Positions 36,101 through 44,096 are shown, numbered from the stretch's first letter. The stretch: DNA of 64,000 nt from Pacificoceanicola sp049803835 (GCF_049803835.1 NZ_JBNAGK010000001.1:310001-374000); one strand, 5' to 3'. Numbers and translations are program-made. Notes: a model not told the origin generated them from the letters alone.

Positions 36101-36588
36101 GCGCGGACCGGCTGTCGATCCAGTGGCAGATGGCGAAGGAAATGGGGCCGCTCTACCCGCTGATCTGGGCGAGGAACCGCATTGCCTGGGAGTTCGCGAA
36201 GCGCAGGCAGGTCGCGGAGACCGGCGCGGACCATGCCTTCCACAATGCCGAGATCGAGGCGGCCTTCTACGGCGCGATCGCGCAATATGACGTCCGGCCG
36301 CGCGGCGGGCGCGTCGTGCTGTACCGGCCGCCGCTGAAAGGCAAGTGGACCGTGAGCGGTGGCAGGCTGGTCAACTCGGAACGGACCTATGTTCTGGATG
36401 ACAACGACTGGGGCGAAACCTTGCCGCAGATCGAGGTTTTCGAGGTGCCCGGCGATCATGACAGCATGGTTCTGGAACCGAACGTGCGGGTCCTCGCGGG
36501 CCTCATGCGCGAGGTGATCGAGGAGGCCGAGGCGCAGGCGGCTGGCCGGGGCGAAATCGTCGCCTTTCCGACGCAGGCGGCGGAGTAG
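30157..36588 (+). CDS. Single-module type I polyketide synthase, KS-AT-KR-DH-ACP-TE
   Basis: 2143 residues. KS about 12-440 (Cys185 in TACSTSL, His321 in HGTGT, His361). AT about 535-830 (Ser632 in GHSMGE, His731 in IAAHS; malonyl specificity likely). KR structural part from about 905, catalytic part 1160-1360 (GGFGGIG 1171-1177, Ser1316-1318, Tyr1329). Hot-dog DH about 1390-1670 (His1415 in the H-x4-G-x4-P motif, Asp1584). ACP about 1765-1835 (Ser1798 in DLGGHSL). Thioesterase about 1870-2125 (Ser1944 in GFSGG, His2101). No ER. KR before DH departs from the usual DH-KR order, and a stretch normally at the end of a KR (about 1700-1735, GLPQVVVSSMDLDAL) lies after the DH. GGGGTGAGAG precedes the ATG. 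A GT2 gene follows after 3 bp. Likely product: an unsaturated extension of a bound starter, released by the TE. Confidence 0.93.
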   Translation: MSDQSEQQYGENDIAIVGMAAHLPGAADIAAYWRNLRDGVSSIRRLSEEELKAAGEDPGLMRHRDYVPFAAPLDDFEHFDAEFFGFSPKEAMVMDPQHRQFLECAWEALETAGHVPENYPGQVGVFAGCGMGSYFYFNVCSNPDLVENTGMFLLRHTGNDKDFMTTRLSHVLDLHGPSINLQTACSTSLVATHYAVQALLNGECDMALAGGVTIELPQGRGYLYKENEILSPDGACHAFDHRAQGTVFGSGAGVVVLRRMADAVRDGDHIWAVIKGTAVNNDGAQKAGYLAPSVDGQAGAIAEAQAFAGVSSDTVDYVECHGTGTYLGDPIEVAALTQAFAESGSGVGHCRIGSVKTNIGHLDTAAGVASLVKTSLALHHRQMPPSLGFEKPNPAIDFEHSPFRVNDRLTDWHRGDHPRRAGVNSLGVGGTNAHVVLEEAPERMASETSDFPFQILTVSARNKAALEGNAQRLAAHLRAHPEQPLADVAFTLKEGRRAFERRMVVVAESHAEAANLLEEGNPRRVFQHKALDRPDVAFLFPGGGAQYAGMARDLYETEPVFAEWMDRGLDCLATLTDVDMRALWLPEGDTAAADKALQKPSLQLPLIMIVEYALAQMWMAWGVTPSVLAGHSMGENTAACVAGVMGFEDCIGLVHLRGRLFDTVPAGGMLSVSLPAEALRPYLGADLDLGAENAPNLSVASGPQAALDALEARLKAEDIDCQRIGIDIAAHSRMLEPILDDFRAYLHSIDLYAPQIPLTSNRTGEMMTPEQATSPDYWVEHLRGTVFFARCVGTLAKPNRVFLEVGPGKALSSLARQHDAVDANQVLSSLRHPDDRIADDKHLFEVLGRLWALGVEVDWEQVWGGARRNRVVLPTYAFQRAPYFIEPGKVAATAPQYLMRSDDLSQWGWKPVWRPRAADVEIDLADLKDAAPQTWLVFADEAGLAAGAVRRLREAGQQVVEVRTGDTFQKLSEALYILSPERGREGYDLLLQDLAQNGVIPTRIAHLWMVTADETHRPGSSFFHRVQEQGFYSLMFLAQALAEEGTAKPHITVFTNGAATLRDEALPYPGKTTIAGPARVIPRELPGVTVSTLDLQMPVLPDVSFWSRGKAEAAHRGAMAALTERVLEELLSEPAGVIAALRGDRRFECVMKPVALNTVPDAESGVYFITGGFGGIGLTLAMDFARKGAKLVLVARKGLPARSDWDSYLARHAPSDTLARRIRAVQALEEAGAEVMVAAADVCNATQMGRVKAQAEARFGKITGVIHGAGVIKDAPLLTKTPGTVEDVFTPKIHGTEVLGQVFPDGSVEWIALFSSSSTVTAPAGQVDYVAANEFLNAFARARAGGATKVVAINWGIWNEVGMAAEAVAERTGDLPQAPVESVDMPLLDEASFDAQGNRVFLTRLSARDWIIDEHRTKAGDALLPGTGYLTLAAHALKAHHESGAFELRDLNFLRPLRIADGGARDVKVRLTRTDRGYGFAVLADAALNGRQGFALTAEAAISLLPMARPEPVDLKAVRGRCGAVVAAQGGGKLPAAQALLLKFGPRWQVLDSRSLGDGEGIATLSLPKVAREDGCLLHPALMDIATGWAMELIDGWQPTHLWAPVRYGRVRVHAPLPDRIVSWVRNAAENKASGETASFDVTLCDESGAVLVEITGFTIRKLASLDVLKSAPSLTANELEVEEGAAQPLSPAEERLAHNLSQGILPQEGVKAFHAALALGLPQVVVSSMDLDALTRQTASSMAESGESQSFERPQLDSDYVKPEGVIEETLAGFWENLLGVKDVGAEDSFFDLGGHSLIAVRLFAMVKKAFRVDFPISVLFEAPTIRTCAALIAEQTGHVEATPGTEQETKPQKRFKHLVAMHDGDGGPRQPFFLVAGMFGNVLNLRHLAHLLGADRPFYGLQAKGLLGGEAPHATIEEAARDYIAEMRQVQPEGPYMLGGFSGGGITAFEIAHQLEAMGEAVSLVVMLDTPLPRRRPLSRADRLSIQWQMAKEMGPLYPLIWARNRIAWEFAKRRQVAETGADHAFHNAEIEAAFYGAIAQYDVRPRGGRVVLYRPPLKGKWTVSGGRLVNSERTYVLDDNDWGETLPQIEVFEVPGDHDSMVLEPNVRVLAGLMREVIEEAEAQAAGRGEIVAFPTQAAE

Positions 36589-36591
36589 CCG

Positions 36592-37581
36592 ATGCCAAAG
36601 TTGCTGACTGTGCTGCTGAACTACCGGACGCCCGAGATGACGATCCGCGCGGCGGAGGCGGCGCTGCTGGCGCTGGAGGGGATGGCGGCGGAGCTGGTCA
36701 TCGTCGACAATGCCTCCGGCGATGGCTCGTTCGAGCGGCTGCAGGACGCGGCGCGGGACTGGCCCGGCGTGCGGGTGATCCAGTCCGGCTGGAACGGCGG
36801 TTTCGGCGCGGGGAACAATGTCGGTATCCGGGCGGGGCTGTCGGACGGGACGAAGCCGGATTACGTCTATCTGCTGAACTCCGACGCCTTCCCGGCGCGG
36901 GACGCGGTGCGGCTGCTGCTGGAGCATCTGGAGAGCCACCCCGAGGCGGGTTTCGCCGGGAGTTACATCCATGGCGAGGCGGGCGATCCGCATATCACCG
37001 CCTTCCGCTTCCCCTCCGTCTGGTCCGAGCTCGAAGGCGCGGCGCGCTTCGGGCCGATTTCGCGGGCCTTGAAAGGCAAGGCGGTGCCGCTGCCGATGCC
37101 GGAAGCGACTCAGCGGGTCGACTGGCTCGCGGGCGCGTCGTTGATGATGCGGCAATCGGTGCTCGATGAGATCGGCCTCTTTGACGAGACCTTCTTCCTC
37201 TACTTCGAGGAGACCGATCTGTGCCTTCGCGCGGCGCGGGCCGGGTATGAGACGCATTATGTGCGGACAAGCGAAGTCGCGCATATCGGCTCCGTCTCCA
37301 CCGGCATGAAGCGGTGGAGCCGTATTCCGGCCTACTGGCTGGACAGCCGCTGGCACTATTTTTCGAAGAACCACGGCCGCGGTGCGGCGGTTCTGGCGAC
37401 GGGGATGCATGGATTGGGCGGCTTGCTATGGCGGCTTCGGATGCTCCTGCAAGGCAAGCCCCCGGCAGACCCGCCGCATTTCCTGCGCGACATGATTTTG
37501 CATGACCTCAAGGCGTTGGCCCGGCCTCTGCCGCCGCGGCGTGCCCCGGACGTGAGCCGGGAAGAGGCAAGAGTGGAGTGA
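36592..37581 (+). CDS. GT2-family glycosyltransferase (rhamnosyltransferase-like)
   Basis: 329 residues. LTVLLNYRTPEMT, VIVDNASGDGS, NGGFGAGNNVGI, VYLLNSDAFP and FFLYFEETDLCLRA form the motif series of dTDP-rhamnosyl or galactofuranosyl GT2 enzymes. It starts 3 bp after the PKS stop and its end overlaps the NRPS start by 4 bp (ATGA-type). This gene is therefore translationally tied to both megasynthases, which is the strongest hint that their product, or a carrier-bound form of it, becomes glycosylated. Confidence 0.88.
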   Translation: MPKLLTVLLNYRTPEMTIRAAEAALLALEGMAAELVIVDNASGDGSFERLQDAARDWPGVRVIQSGWNGGFGAGNNVGIRAGLSDGTKPDYVYLLNSDAFPARDAVRLLLEHLESHPEAGFAGSYIHGEAGDPHITAFRFPSVWSELEGAARFGPISRALKGKAVPLPMPEATQRVDWLAGASLMMRQSVLDEIGLFDETFFLYFEETDLCLRAARAGYETHYVRTSEVAHIGSVSTGMKRWSRIPAYWLDSRWHYFSKNHGRGAAVLATGMHGLGGLLWRLRMLLQGKPPADPPHFLRDMILHDLKALARPLPPRRAPDVSREEARVE

Positions 37582-40500
37582 GCGACATGACGTTTTCCTG
37601 TGTGCTGATGGGCAATGAATCGTTGCTGGTGGGCTGCGCGGAGCAGCTTTTGCAGCGCGGCAACCGGGTGGTTGCGGTGGTGACGCAGGCGGCGGATGTC
37701 CGGGACTGGGCAGAGGGGCGCGGCCTGCCGGTCATGGAAGACCCGAAGGCGGTGCAGGGCAGCTTCGACTGGCTCCTGTCGATTGCAAATCTGCGGATGA
37801 TCCCTGCCGAGGTTTTGGCCAAGCCTCTGAAAGGCGCGGTGAATTTCCACGACGGGCCTTTGCCGCGCCACGCCGGGCTAAACGCGCCGGTCTGGGCTTT
37901 GCTCGAAGGTGAAACGCAGCACGGGATCAGCTGGCATCTCATCGAAGGCGGTGTCGACGAGGGTGATGTCTTGGTCTCGCAAGGCTTTGCCATCACCGAG
38001 GCGGACACGGCTTTCACCCTGAACGCAAAGGCTTATGAAGCGGCGATGGAGAGTTTCCCGGCGCTGCTCGATCAGCTTGAGTCCGGGGAGTTGCGGCGGA
38101 TGCCGCAGGATCTGGCGCAGCGCAGCTATCACGCGCTGGCGGACCGCCCGTCCGGCTGTGGCCTGCTGGACTGGTCCTTGCCCGCCGAAGACCTCGAGCG
38201 GCAGGTCCGGGCACTGGATCACGGCGGCTACTGGAACCCGCTTTGCGCGGCAAAGCTGCGGGCGGGAGGGGCGCTCTGGCTCGTGACCCACGCGCGGGTT
38301 GCCGACGCCACTGGCGTGCCGGGAGCGGTGCTCGAAGTGACGGCGGACCACATGACGGTCGCCTGTGGCACTGGCGCCTTGCAGCTTGAAGGGCTGACGC
38401 GGATTTGCGGAATGCCGGTCAATGCGCGGCAGGTTTCGCGGGTGGGCGACGTGCTGCCGGGGATCGGCGGCGAGGAACGGGCCAGGATCGACGCCGCCGC
38501 TGCGCAGGTGGCGAAGAAGGACGGGTCTTTCCGGAAGATTTTCAGTGGCTTCGATCCGGTCAAGGTGCCGGGGGCCTGCCATGGGAGTGATACCATCGAG
38601 ACGAAGGCGCTGAGCCTTCCGTCTGGCGAGGACGGTCTTGCGCTGGTGGCCAAATGGGCCGCGCGGCTCGGTGGCAGCGCGAATTTCGACCTCGCCTTTG
38701 CAGACGAGGCGATTGCGGGGCTGGCAGTGACCGGGCTGGTCTCCGGCTGGTCTCCCCTGCGGGTCTCGGGCGATACGATGCAAAGCCTTGAGAAGGCTTC
38801 GAAAGACGGCGGCTTCGCCCGCGACCTCTTCGCCCGTGCACCGGAGCTGACCTATCCAGACGTGCCGCAGATCGGCGTCTCGCTCGGCGCGGGGCATGTG
38901 CCGGGGACGGTGATGACCGTGGAGCTTGGCGCGCAGCCGAAGCTGACCTGGGACACGGGCAAGATCGCCGGACAGACGGCGGAACTGCTGATCGCGCGGC
39001 TCGAACTGCTGGTGCATGCGCCGGAGCAGAGCCTGCCGGAGGCGGAGCGCAGCCTTGTGCTGACGCAGTGGAACGACACGCAAGTGGACCACGACCGCAG
39101 CCTCACCATGCACCGTGCCTTCGAAGCGCAGGTGGCAAAAACACCGACCGCCACGGCGCTGGTCTTTGAAGGTTTGAGCCTCACCTATGCGCAACTCAAC
39201 GCCCGCGCGAACCGCGCCGCGCATGTGCTGCGCGAAATGGGCGTCGCGCCCGGGCAAGTGGTTGGCCTGTGCTGCACACGTTCGGTCGATCTGATGACTG
39301 GAGCGTTGGCGATCCTCAAGGCGGGCGGGGCCTACCTGCCGATGGACCCGAGCTATCCCGCTGACAGGCTGCAGCATTTCGTGGAAGACAGCCACGCGCA
39401 GGTGATCGTCACGCAGGCCGCTCTGGAAGCGCAACTGCCCAAACATGACGCGCAATTGCTTGTGCTCGATGCCGAGCCGCGCCTTGATACGGCCTCCAAC
39501 GAGAACCTGTCGGACACGTCCGGTCCGGAAGACCTCGCCTATCTCATCTATACCAGCGGCAGCACCGGCAAGCCGAAGGGCGTGATGATCGAGCATCGCA
39601 ATGTGCTCAACTTCTATCGCGGCATGGACGATGTGGTGCAGGATCATGGCGGCACCTGGCTGGCCGTCACCTCGCTGTCCTTCGACATTTCCGTGCTGGA
39701 GCTATTCTACACCACGGCGCGCGGTTTCAAGGTGGTGCTGACCGGGGACGAGGACCGGGCGACGATCTCGAAGGGGCCGCTTGGCGTGTCCGGGGCCGGA
39801 ATGCAGTTTTCGCTCTATTACTGGGGCAATGACGACGGGGTTGGCCGGGACAAGTACAAACTCCTGCTCGAAGGGGCGAAATTCGCGGACGAGCATGACT
39901 TCGTGGCCGTCTGGACGCCCGAACGGCATTTCCACGCCTTTGGCGGACCCTATCCGAACCCGAGCGTCACCGGCGCTGCCGTGGCAGCAGTGACGAAGCA
40001 GATCGGCGTGCGTTCCGGCTCCGTGGTTGCTCCGCTGCACCATCCGGCGCGGATCGCGGAAGAGTGGTCTGTCATCGACAACCTGACCAATGGGCGCGCG
40101 GGGCTGGCGATTGCCAGCGGTTGGCAGCCGGACGATTTTGTCCTGCGCCCTGAGAACACCCCGCCGAACAACAAGGCCGCGATGATCGAGAACATCGACC
40201 AGATCCGGCGGCTCTGGCGCGGTGAGGCGGTCGAGTTCCCGCGCAAGGACGGCACGCCGCATGCGGTGGTGACGCAGCCGCGCCCGGTGTCGAAGGAGCT
40301 TCCGGTCTGGGTGACCACCGCGGGCAATCCGGAGACGTGGAAAGAGGCAGGGCGTCTTGGCTGCAATGTGCTGACGCATCTTCTGGGCCAGTCGGTCGAG
40401 GAGGTCGGCGGCAAGATCAAGCTGTACCATGCGGCGCTGCGCGAGGCGGGGTATGATCCGAAGGACTTCACCGTCACGCTTATGCTGCACACTTACCTCG

Positions 40501-42206
40501 CGGAGACGCGGGAGCAGGCGCGGGAGATCGCGCGGCAGCCGATGAAGGATTACCTCAATTCCGCTGCCGGCCTCATCAAGCAATACGCCTGGGCCTTCCC
40601 GGCCTTCAAGCGGCCGGAGGGGGTCTCGAACGCCTTCGATCTGCAACTGGACGGGCTGGAGGCGGAGGAACTCAACGCGATCCTCGATTTTGCCTTCGAG
40701 CGGTATTTCAACGAGAGCGGTCTGTTTGGAACGGTCGAAGACGCCATGGCGCGGGCCGAGGAGGTCAAGCGGATCGGCGTCGATGAGATCGCCTGCCTGA
40801 TCGACTACGGCATCGACCGCGACGCGGTGCTCGACGGGCTGAAGCCGCTGGCGCAGGTGGTGCAGGCGACGAAGGGCGCGCCGGAGCCGGAGGCGGATGA
40901 CTTCTCCATCGCCGCGCAACTGCTGCGCCATGACGTGACGCATCTGCAATGCACGCCCTCCATGGCGCGGATGTTCGCGATGAACGACGAGGCGCGGCAA
41001 GCTCTGAAGGGCGTGAAGCATCTCTACTTTGGCGGCGAGCCGCTGCCGGGGGCGCTTGTCGAGGAATTCGGCAAGATAACCGAGGCCAGCGTGACGAACA
41101 TGTACGGGCCGACGGAGACGACGATCTGGTCCTCGACGCAGGTGGCCGAAAGCGCGGCTTCCGTGGTCAACATCGGCTATCCGCTTGCCAACCAACAGCT
41201 TTACGTTTTGGACGAGGTGTTGCAGCCGGTGGGCATCGGCGAGGAGGGCGAGCTTTGGATCGGCGGCGAAGGTGTGACTCGTGGCTACTGGGAGCGGCCT
41301 GAGCTGACTGCCGAAAGGTTCGTGGCGAACCCCTTCCACGCGGGCCGCATGTACCGGACCGGCGACCTTGTTCGCCGCCGCGCCGATGGCGCGATCGACT
41401 TCGTCGGGCGAGTGGACCATCAGGTCAAGCTGCGCGGCTATCGCATCGAGCTTGGCGAGATCGAGGCTGTTCTCGAAGGGCTGGACGGTATCCGGCAGGC
41501 GGTCGTGATGGCGCGGGAGGATACGCCGGGCGATTTGCGGCTTGTCGGGTATTACACTGGCCAAGTGCAGGACGAGGCGGTGCTGAAGGCGAAGATGGCG
41601 GTGGACCTGCCCGCCTTCATGGTGCCGGGGCGGTTTGTGCGGCTCGAAAGCTTCCCGCTCACGCCGAACAAGAAGGTCGACCGCAAGGCGCTGCCCGCGC
41701 CGAACGCGCCGCAGGTGGCGAAGCCCGCGGCGACGCCAGCGCCGAAGCCGGTTGCCGCAGCGACTGTCCTGCCGCAGGCCAAGGCCAATACGGCTGAGGT
41801 CGAGCAGGCCATTGGCCAGATCTGGACGCGCTTCCTCGGCGTGGCGGGGATTACCGGACGCGACAACTTCTTCGACCTTGGCGGGCACTCTCTGCTGGCG
41901 GTGCAGTCCCATCGCGCGATCCGCGAGGAACTTGGTGCGGCGAAGCTGTCGATCACGGACATCTTCCGTTTTCCGGTCCTTGCCGATCTGGCGAAGCGCG
42001 TGGCGGAGATGACGGAGAGCGCGCCGGTGGCGGTCAAGCCGAAGCCGGTCGTGCAACCGAAGCCGCAGCCCGAGCCGACTGCCGCGCAGGCACCCAAGCC
42101 CGTCCCGGTGCAGACCACGCCGGAACCGACGGGAAATCCCCGCGCCGATGCCAGGACCGAAGCCATGGCGCGGCGGCGGGAAATGCGAGCGCGGCGCAGC
42201 GCCTGA
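37578..42206 (+). CDS. NRPS: formyltransferase - partial C - A (with luciferase-like monooxygenase) - PCP
   Basis: 1542 residues. About 1-300: methionyl-tRNA-formyltransferase-like domain with NFHDGPLP (Asn89, His91) and Asp127, the expected catalytic trio. About 330-500: C-terminal half of a condensation domain only, ending in the LTQWNDT linker; no HHxxxDG motif. A domain from about 510: YTSGSTGKPKG 658-668, SFDISVLE with Asp703, then an inserted flavin-dependent luciferase-like monooxygenase (about 735-1095), then NMYGPTETTIW 1174-1184, YRTGDL 1259-1264, and Lys1370 in KKVDRKAL. PCP Ser1438 in DLGGHSL. A Pro/Lys/Gln-rich tail ends in a basic cluster. Formylation plus A-domain oxidation points to an initiation module that loads an N-formylated, oxidised aminoacyl unit. 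There is no TE, so the chain probably passes to the PKS. A terminator follows. Confidence 0.93.
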   Translation: MSDMTFSCVLMGNESLLVGCAEQLLQRGNRVVAVVTQAADVRDWAEGRGLPVMEDPKAVQGSFDWLLSIANLRMIPAEVLAKPLKGAVNFHDGPLPRHAGLNAPVWALLEGETQHGISWHLIEGGVDEGDVLVSQGFAITEADTAFTLNAKAYEAAMESFPALLDQLESGELRRMPQDLAQRSYHALADRPSGCGLLDWSLPAEDLERQVRALDHGGYWNPLCAAKLRAGGALWLVTHARVADATGVPGAVLEVTADHMTVACGTGALQLEGLTRICGMPVNARQVSRVGDVLPGIGGEERARIDAAAAQVAKKDGSFRKIFSGFDPVKVPGACHGSDTIETKALSLPSGEDGLALVAKWAARLGGSANFDLAFADEAIAGLAVTGLVSGWSPLRVSGDTMQSLEKASKDGGFARDLFARAPELTYPDVPQIGVSLGAGHVPGTVMTVELGAQPKLTWDTGKIAGQTAELLIARLELLVHAPEQSLPEAERSLVLTQWNDTQVDHDRSLTMHRAFEAQVAKTPTATALVFEGLSLTYAQLNARANRAAHVLREMGVAPGQVVGLCCTRSVDLMTGALAILKAGGAYLPMDPSYPADRLQHFVEDSHAQVIVTQAALEAQLPKHDAQLLVLDAEPRLDTASNENLSDTSGPEDLAYLIYTSGSTGKPKGVMIEHRNVLNFYRGMDDVVQDHGGTWLAVTSLSFDISVLELFYTTARGFKVVLTGDEDRATISKGPLGVSGAGMQFSLYYWGNDDGVGRDKYKLLLEGAKFADEHDFVAVWTPERHFHAFGGPYPNPSVTGAAVAAVTKQIGVRSGSVVAPLHHPARIAEEWSVIDNLTNGRAGLAIASGWQPDDFVLRPENTPPNNKAAMIENIDQIRRLWRGEAVEFPRKDGTPHAVVTQPRPVSKELPVWVTTAGNPETWKEAGRLGCNVLTHLLGQSVEEVGGKIKLYHAALREAGYDPKDFTVTLMLHTYLAETREQAREIARQPMKDYLNSAAGLIKQYAWAFPAFKRPEGVSNAFDLQLDGLEAEELNAILDFAFERYFNESGLFGTVEDAMARAEEVKRIGVDEIACLIDYGIDRDAVLDGLKPLAQVVQATKGAPEPEADDFSIAAQLLRHDVTHLQCTPSMARMFAMNDEARQALKGVKHLYFGGEPLPGALVEEFGKITEASVTNMYGPTETTIWSSTQVAESAASVVNIGYPLANQQLYVLDEVLQPVGIGEEGELWIGGEGVTRGYWERPELTAERFVANPFHAGRMYRTGDLVRRRADGAIDFVGRVDHQVKLRGYRIELGEIEAVLEGLDGIRQAVVMAREDTPGDLRLVGYYTGQVQDEAVLKAKMAVDLPAFMVPGRFVRLESFPLTPNKKVDRKALPAPNAPQVAKPAATPAPKPVAAATVLPQAKANTAEVEQAIGQIWTRFLGVAGITGRDNFFDLGGHSLLAVQSHRAIREELGAAKLSITDIFRFPVLADLAKRVAEMTESAPVAVKPKPVVQPKPQPEPTAAQAPKPVPVQTTPEPTGNPRADARTEAMARRREMRARRSA

Positions 42207-42260
42207 TTTCTCTCAAATCAGAATCACAAAGCCCGGGCGAGCCTCTCTCCCGGGCTCTTT
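42203..42260 (+). terminator. Hairpin plus rho-independent terminator after the NRPS
   Basis: CTGATTT-CTCTC-AAATCAG spans the stop codon (42203-42221). AGCCCGGG pairs with CCCGGGCT (42230-42237 with 42249-42256), followed by CTTTG. It marks the end of the PKS-NRPS transcript. Confidence 0.75.
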
Positions 42261-42629
42261 GCTGCCCGGCGACCTGCCAGATTCGGGCAGACCAAGGCAG
42301 TCCCGGCCTCATTTGGACCCAATTGGGGCAGCTTTCGGGCGCTGATTTCGAGCCTCGCAGGTAGTCGAAAACCGCAGGGCCTGCCCAATCATGGCAAAAG
42401 CGTGGCGGGGTTTCCGCCAAAACCCCCTGATATACCTCAAATCTTTGAAATTGTGACGAAAATGTGTTCACGTTTTACGCTCTCAGAACGCATTGTTTCC
42501 CGAAATGCCAAGGATAATCGTGGCGCAAATAAGGCGGCTTGGCTAGATTGTGACATGAAGATGGCCGCAACCGGGCCCGCCCGGGGCAGTCATCTTCCGC
42601 ATTGGGGGCAACTTTGCGGGAGTAAGACA
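42261..42629 (+). promoter_or_regulatory. Upstream region of the Wzz-like gene
   Basis: 369 bp without a credible gene; a frame open from 42402 into the Wzz-like gene lacks conserved sequence before 42630. It holds the palindrome CCCAATTGGG (about 42309-42318), the 15-mer TATACCTCAAATCTT (42431-42445) that recurs at 58040-58054, and two TTGTGAC-type strings (about 42451 and 42548). Probably a regulated EPS promoter. Confidence 0.45.
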
Positions 42630-43952
42630 ATGAACCAGTTCCAGTCGTTCGACGAAATCAAGTCCGCCCTCAAGCGCCGTGCCTGGCTGATCGTGCTGAT
42701 CACCTTTGTCGGCTGCGTGCTCTCGCTCAACTACGCCATCAGCCAGATCAAGACCTACGAAGCAACGGCCGTGGTCCAGATCGAGGATGCCCGCGTCCCC
42801 GATCAGCTGGCCGGTGCCAATGCCGCCGAGGATGCCGCCCGCCGCGTGCGCCTGATCGAGCAGCGCCTGATGGCCCGCGACAACCTGATCCGCATCATGG
42901 ACAAGCATGACCTCTTCGCCGACGATCCGGAGATGTCGGTCAACGAGCGCATCTTCCACATGCGCGAAGCGGCCTCCATCGAGCAGATCGTCGATCCGTC
43001 GCAAATCTACGCCGCTGGCGGCAACTCCCCGTCCGGCCTGCTGATCACCGTGCGTCTTGACGATCCGCAGAAGGCTGCCGACCTCGCCAACGAACTGATG
43101 TACTCGGTTATCGACCAGTCCCGCGACCGCTCCGTCAGCCGGGCCCGCGATACCCTCGATTTCTTCATCGCCGAAGAAAACCGCGTGGGCAACGAAATCG
43201 CGGCGATGGAAGAACAACTCGCCGCGTTCAAGTCGGCCAACTCCGACCAACTGCCGGCTGGCGTCGCCGACCTGCGCGATCAACTGGCCACGCTGCGGGA
43301 TGCCGCACTCGATCTCGACCAGCAGATCGTCACCATCGAGACCACATCCGATCGTCAGCGTGAAGGGGTGAAGGCCGCGAACATCCAGCTGTTGCAGGAG
43401 CAGAAGCTGCTCGTAACCGAACGCATCACCCAGATCCAGGCGCAGATTGCCGGTGCGCCGGAAGTCGAGCGGGCCCTGAGCGGCATGGAGCGCGAACTGA
43501 CCCGCCTGCAGGACCAGTACAGCGTCATCACCCGCCGCAAGGCCGAGGCCGAGATGGGGCAGGCCCTGGAAGACCGTCAGCAGATGGACCGCTTCGAGGT
43601 TCTGGAAACCGCACTGGTGCCCGAGCATTCTGTCACCCGCAGCCGCAAGAAGACCGCCATCATGGGCGCCGTCGCCAGCCTGATCGTCGGCATCGCCGCC
43701 GCCTTCGTGGCCGAGCTGATGAACCCGGCGATCCGCAGCGCGGCCCAGATGGAGCGGATGCTCGGAATCCAGCCGGTGGTCGCCATCCCGACCGTCACGA
43801 CCCGCCATGACCGCACCCGCCGTGGTCTGAGCGTCTTCGGCTGGGTCCTTGGCCTGATCGCGATGCTCTACGCCGCCGCCCGCCTGATCGGCAATTCCAT
43901 CGGCTGGGGCGAGTTGATGGGCCGCTTCCTGCCCCGGCTGGCCCGCAGCTGA
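42630..43952 (+). CDS. Wzz/GumC-like polysaccharide chain-length protein
   Basis: About 440 residues. Membrane segment near 18-38 (AWLIVLITFVGCVLSLNYAI), a long periplasmic coiled-coil region (about 150-320), a second membrane segment near 345-370 (MGAVASLIVGIAAAFVAEL), and an extra hydrophobic segment near 395-420. This is the polysaccharide co-polymerase layout (Wzz/PCP-2a type), controlling EPS chain length with a separate cytoplasmic kinase. GGGAG lies before the ATG. The probable kinase partner is encoded convergently at 44213-45931. Three hydrophobic segments rather than two is slightly unusual. Confidence 0.86.
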   Translation: MNQFQSFDEIKSALKRRAWLIVLITFVGCVLSLNYAISQIKTYEATAVVQIEDARVPDQLAGANAAEDAARRVRLIEQRLMARDNLIRIMDKHDLFADDPEMSVNERIFHMREAASIEQIVDPSQIYAAGGNSPSGLLITVRLDDPQKAADLANELMYSVIDQSRDRSVSRARDTLDFFIAEENRVGNEIAAMEEQLAAFKSANSDQLPAGVADLRDQLATLRDAALDLDQQIVTIETTSDRQREGVKAANIQLLQEQKLLVTERITQIQAQIAGAPEVERALSGMERELTRLQDQYSVITRRKAEAEMGQALEDRQQMDRFEVLETALVPEHSVTRSRKKTAIMGAVASLIVGIAAAFVAELMNPAIRSAAQMERMLGIQPVVAIPTVTTRHDRTRRGLSVFGWVLGLIAMLYAAARLIGNSIGWGELMGRFLPRLARS

Positions 43953-44006
43953 CCGACAATTTCGAGACGCGCAGCTACAGCGCAGGGTGATCCGGGCCGG
44001 GCCCGA

Positions 44007-44022
44007 GCCTGACTGATCAGGC
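44007..44022. repeat. Small hairpin after the Wzz-like gene
   Basis: GCCTGA-CTGA-TCAGGC, 6-bp stem in the 260-bp convergent gap 43953-44212. Confidence 0.4.
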
Positions 44023-44060
44023 CGGGGGTGGACAAAGGCTCCGGATCGCCAAAAAGGGAA

Positions 44061-44095
44061 AGCCCCCGATGCCGGTTGGTATCGGGGGCTTTTTC
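44061..44095. terminator. Bidirectional terminator between Wzz-like and kinase genes
   Basis: AGCCCCCGAT (44061-44070) pairs perfectly with ATCGGGGGCT (44081-44090), followed by TTTTCC and preceded by AAAAAGGGAA. It serves the plus-strand Wzz gene and probably the convergent kinase gene. Confidence 0.88.
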
Positions 44096-44096
44096 C

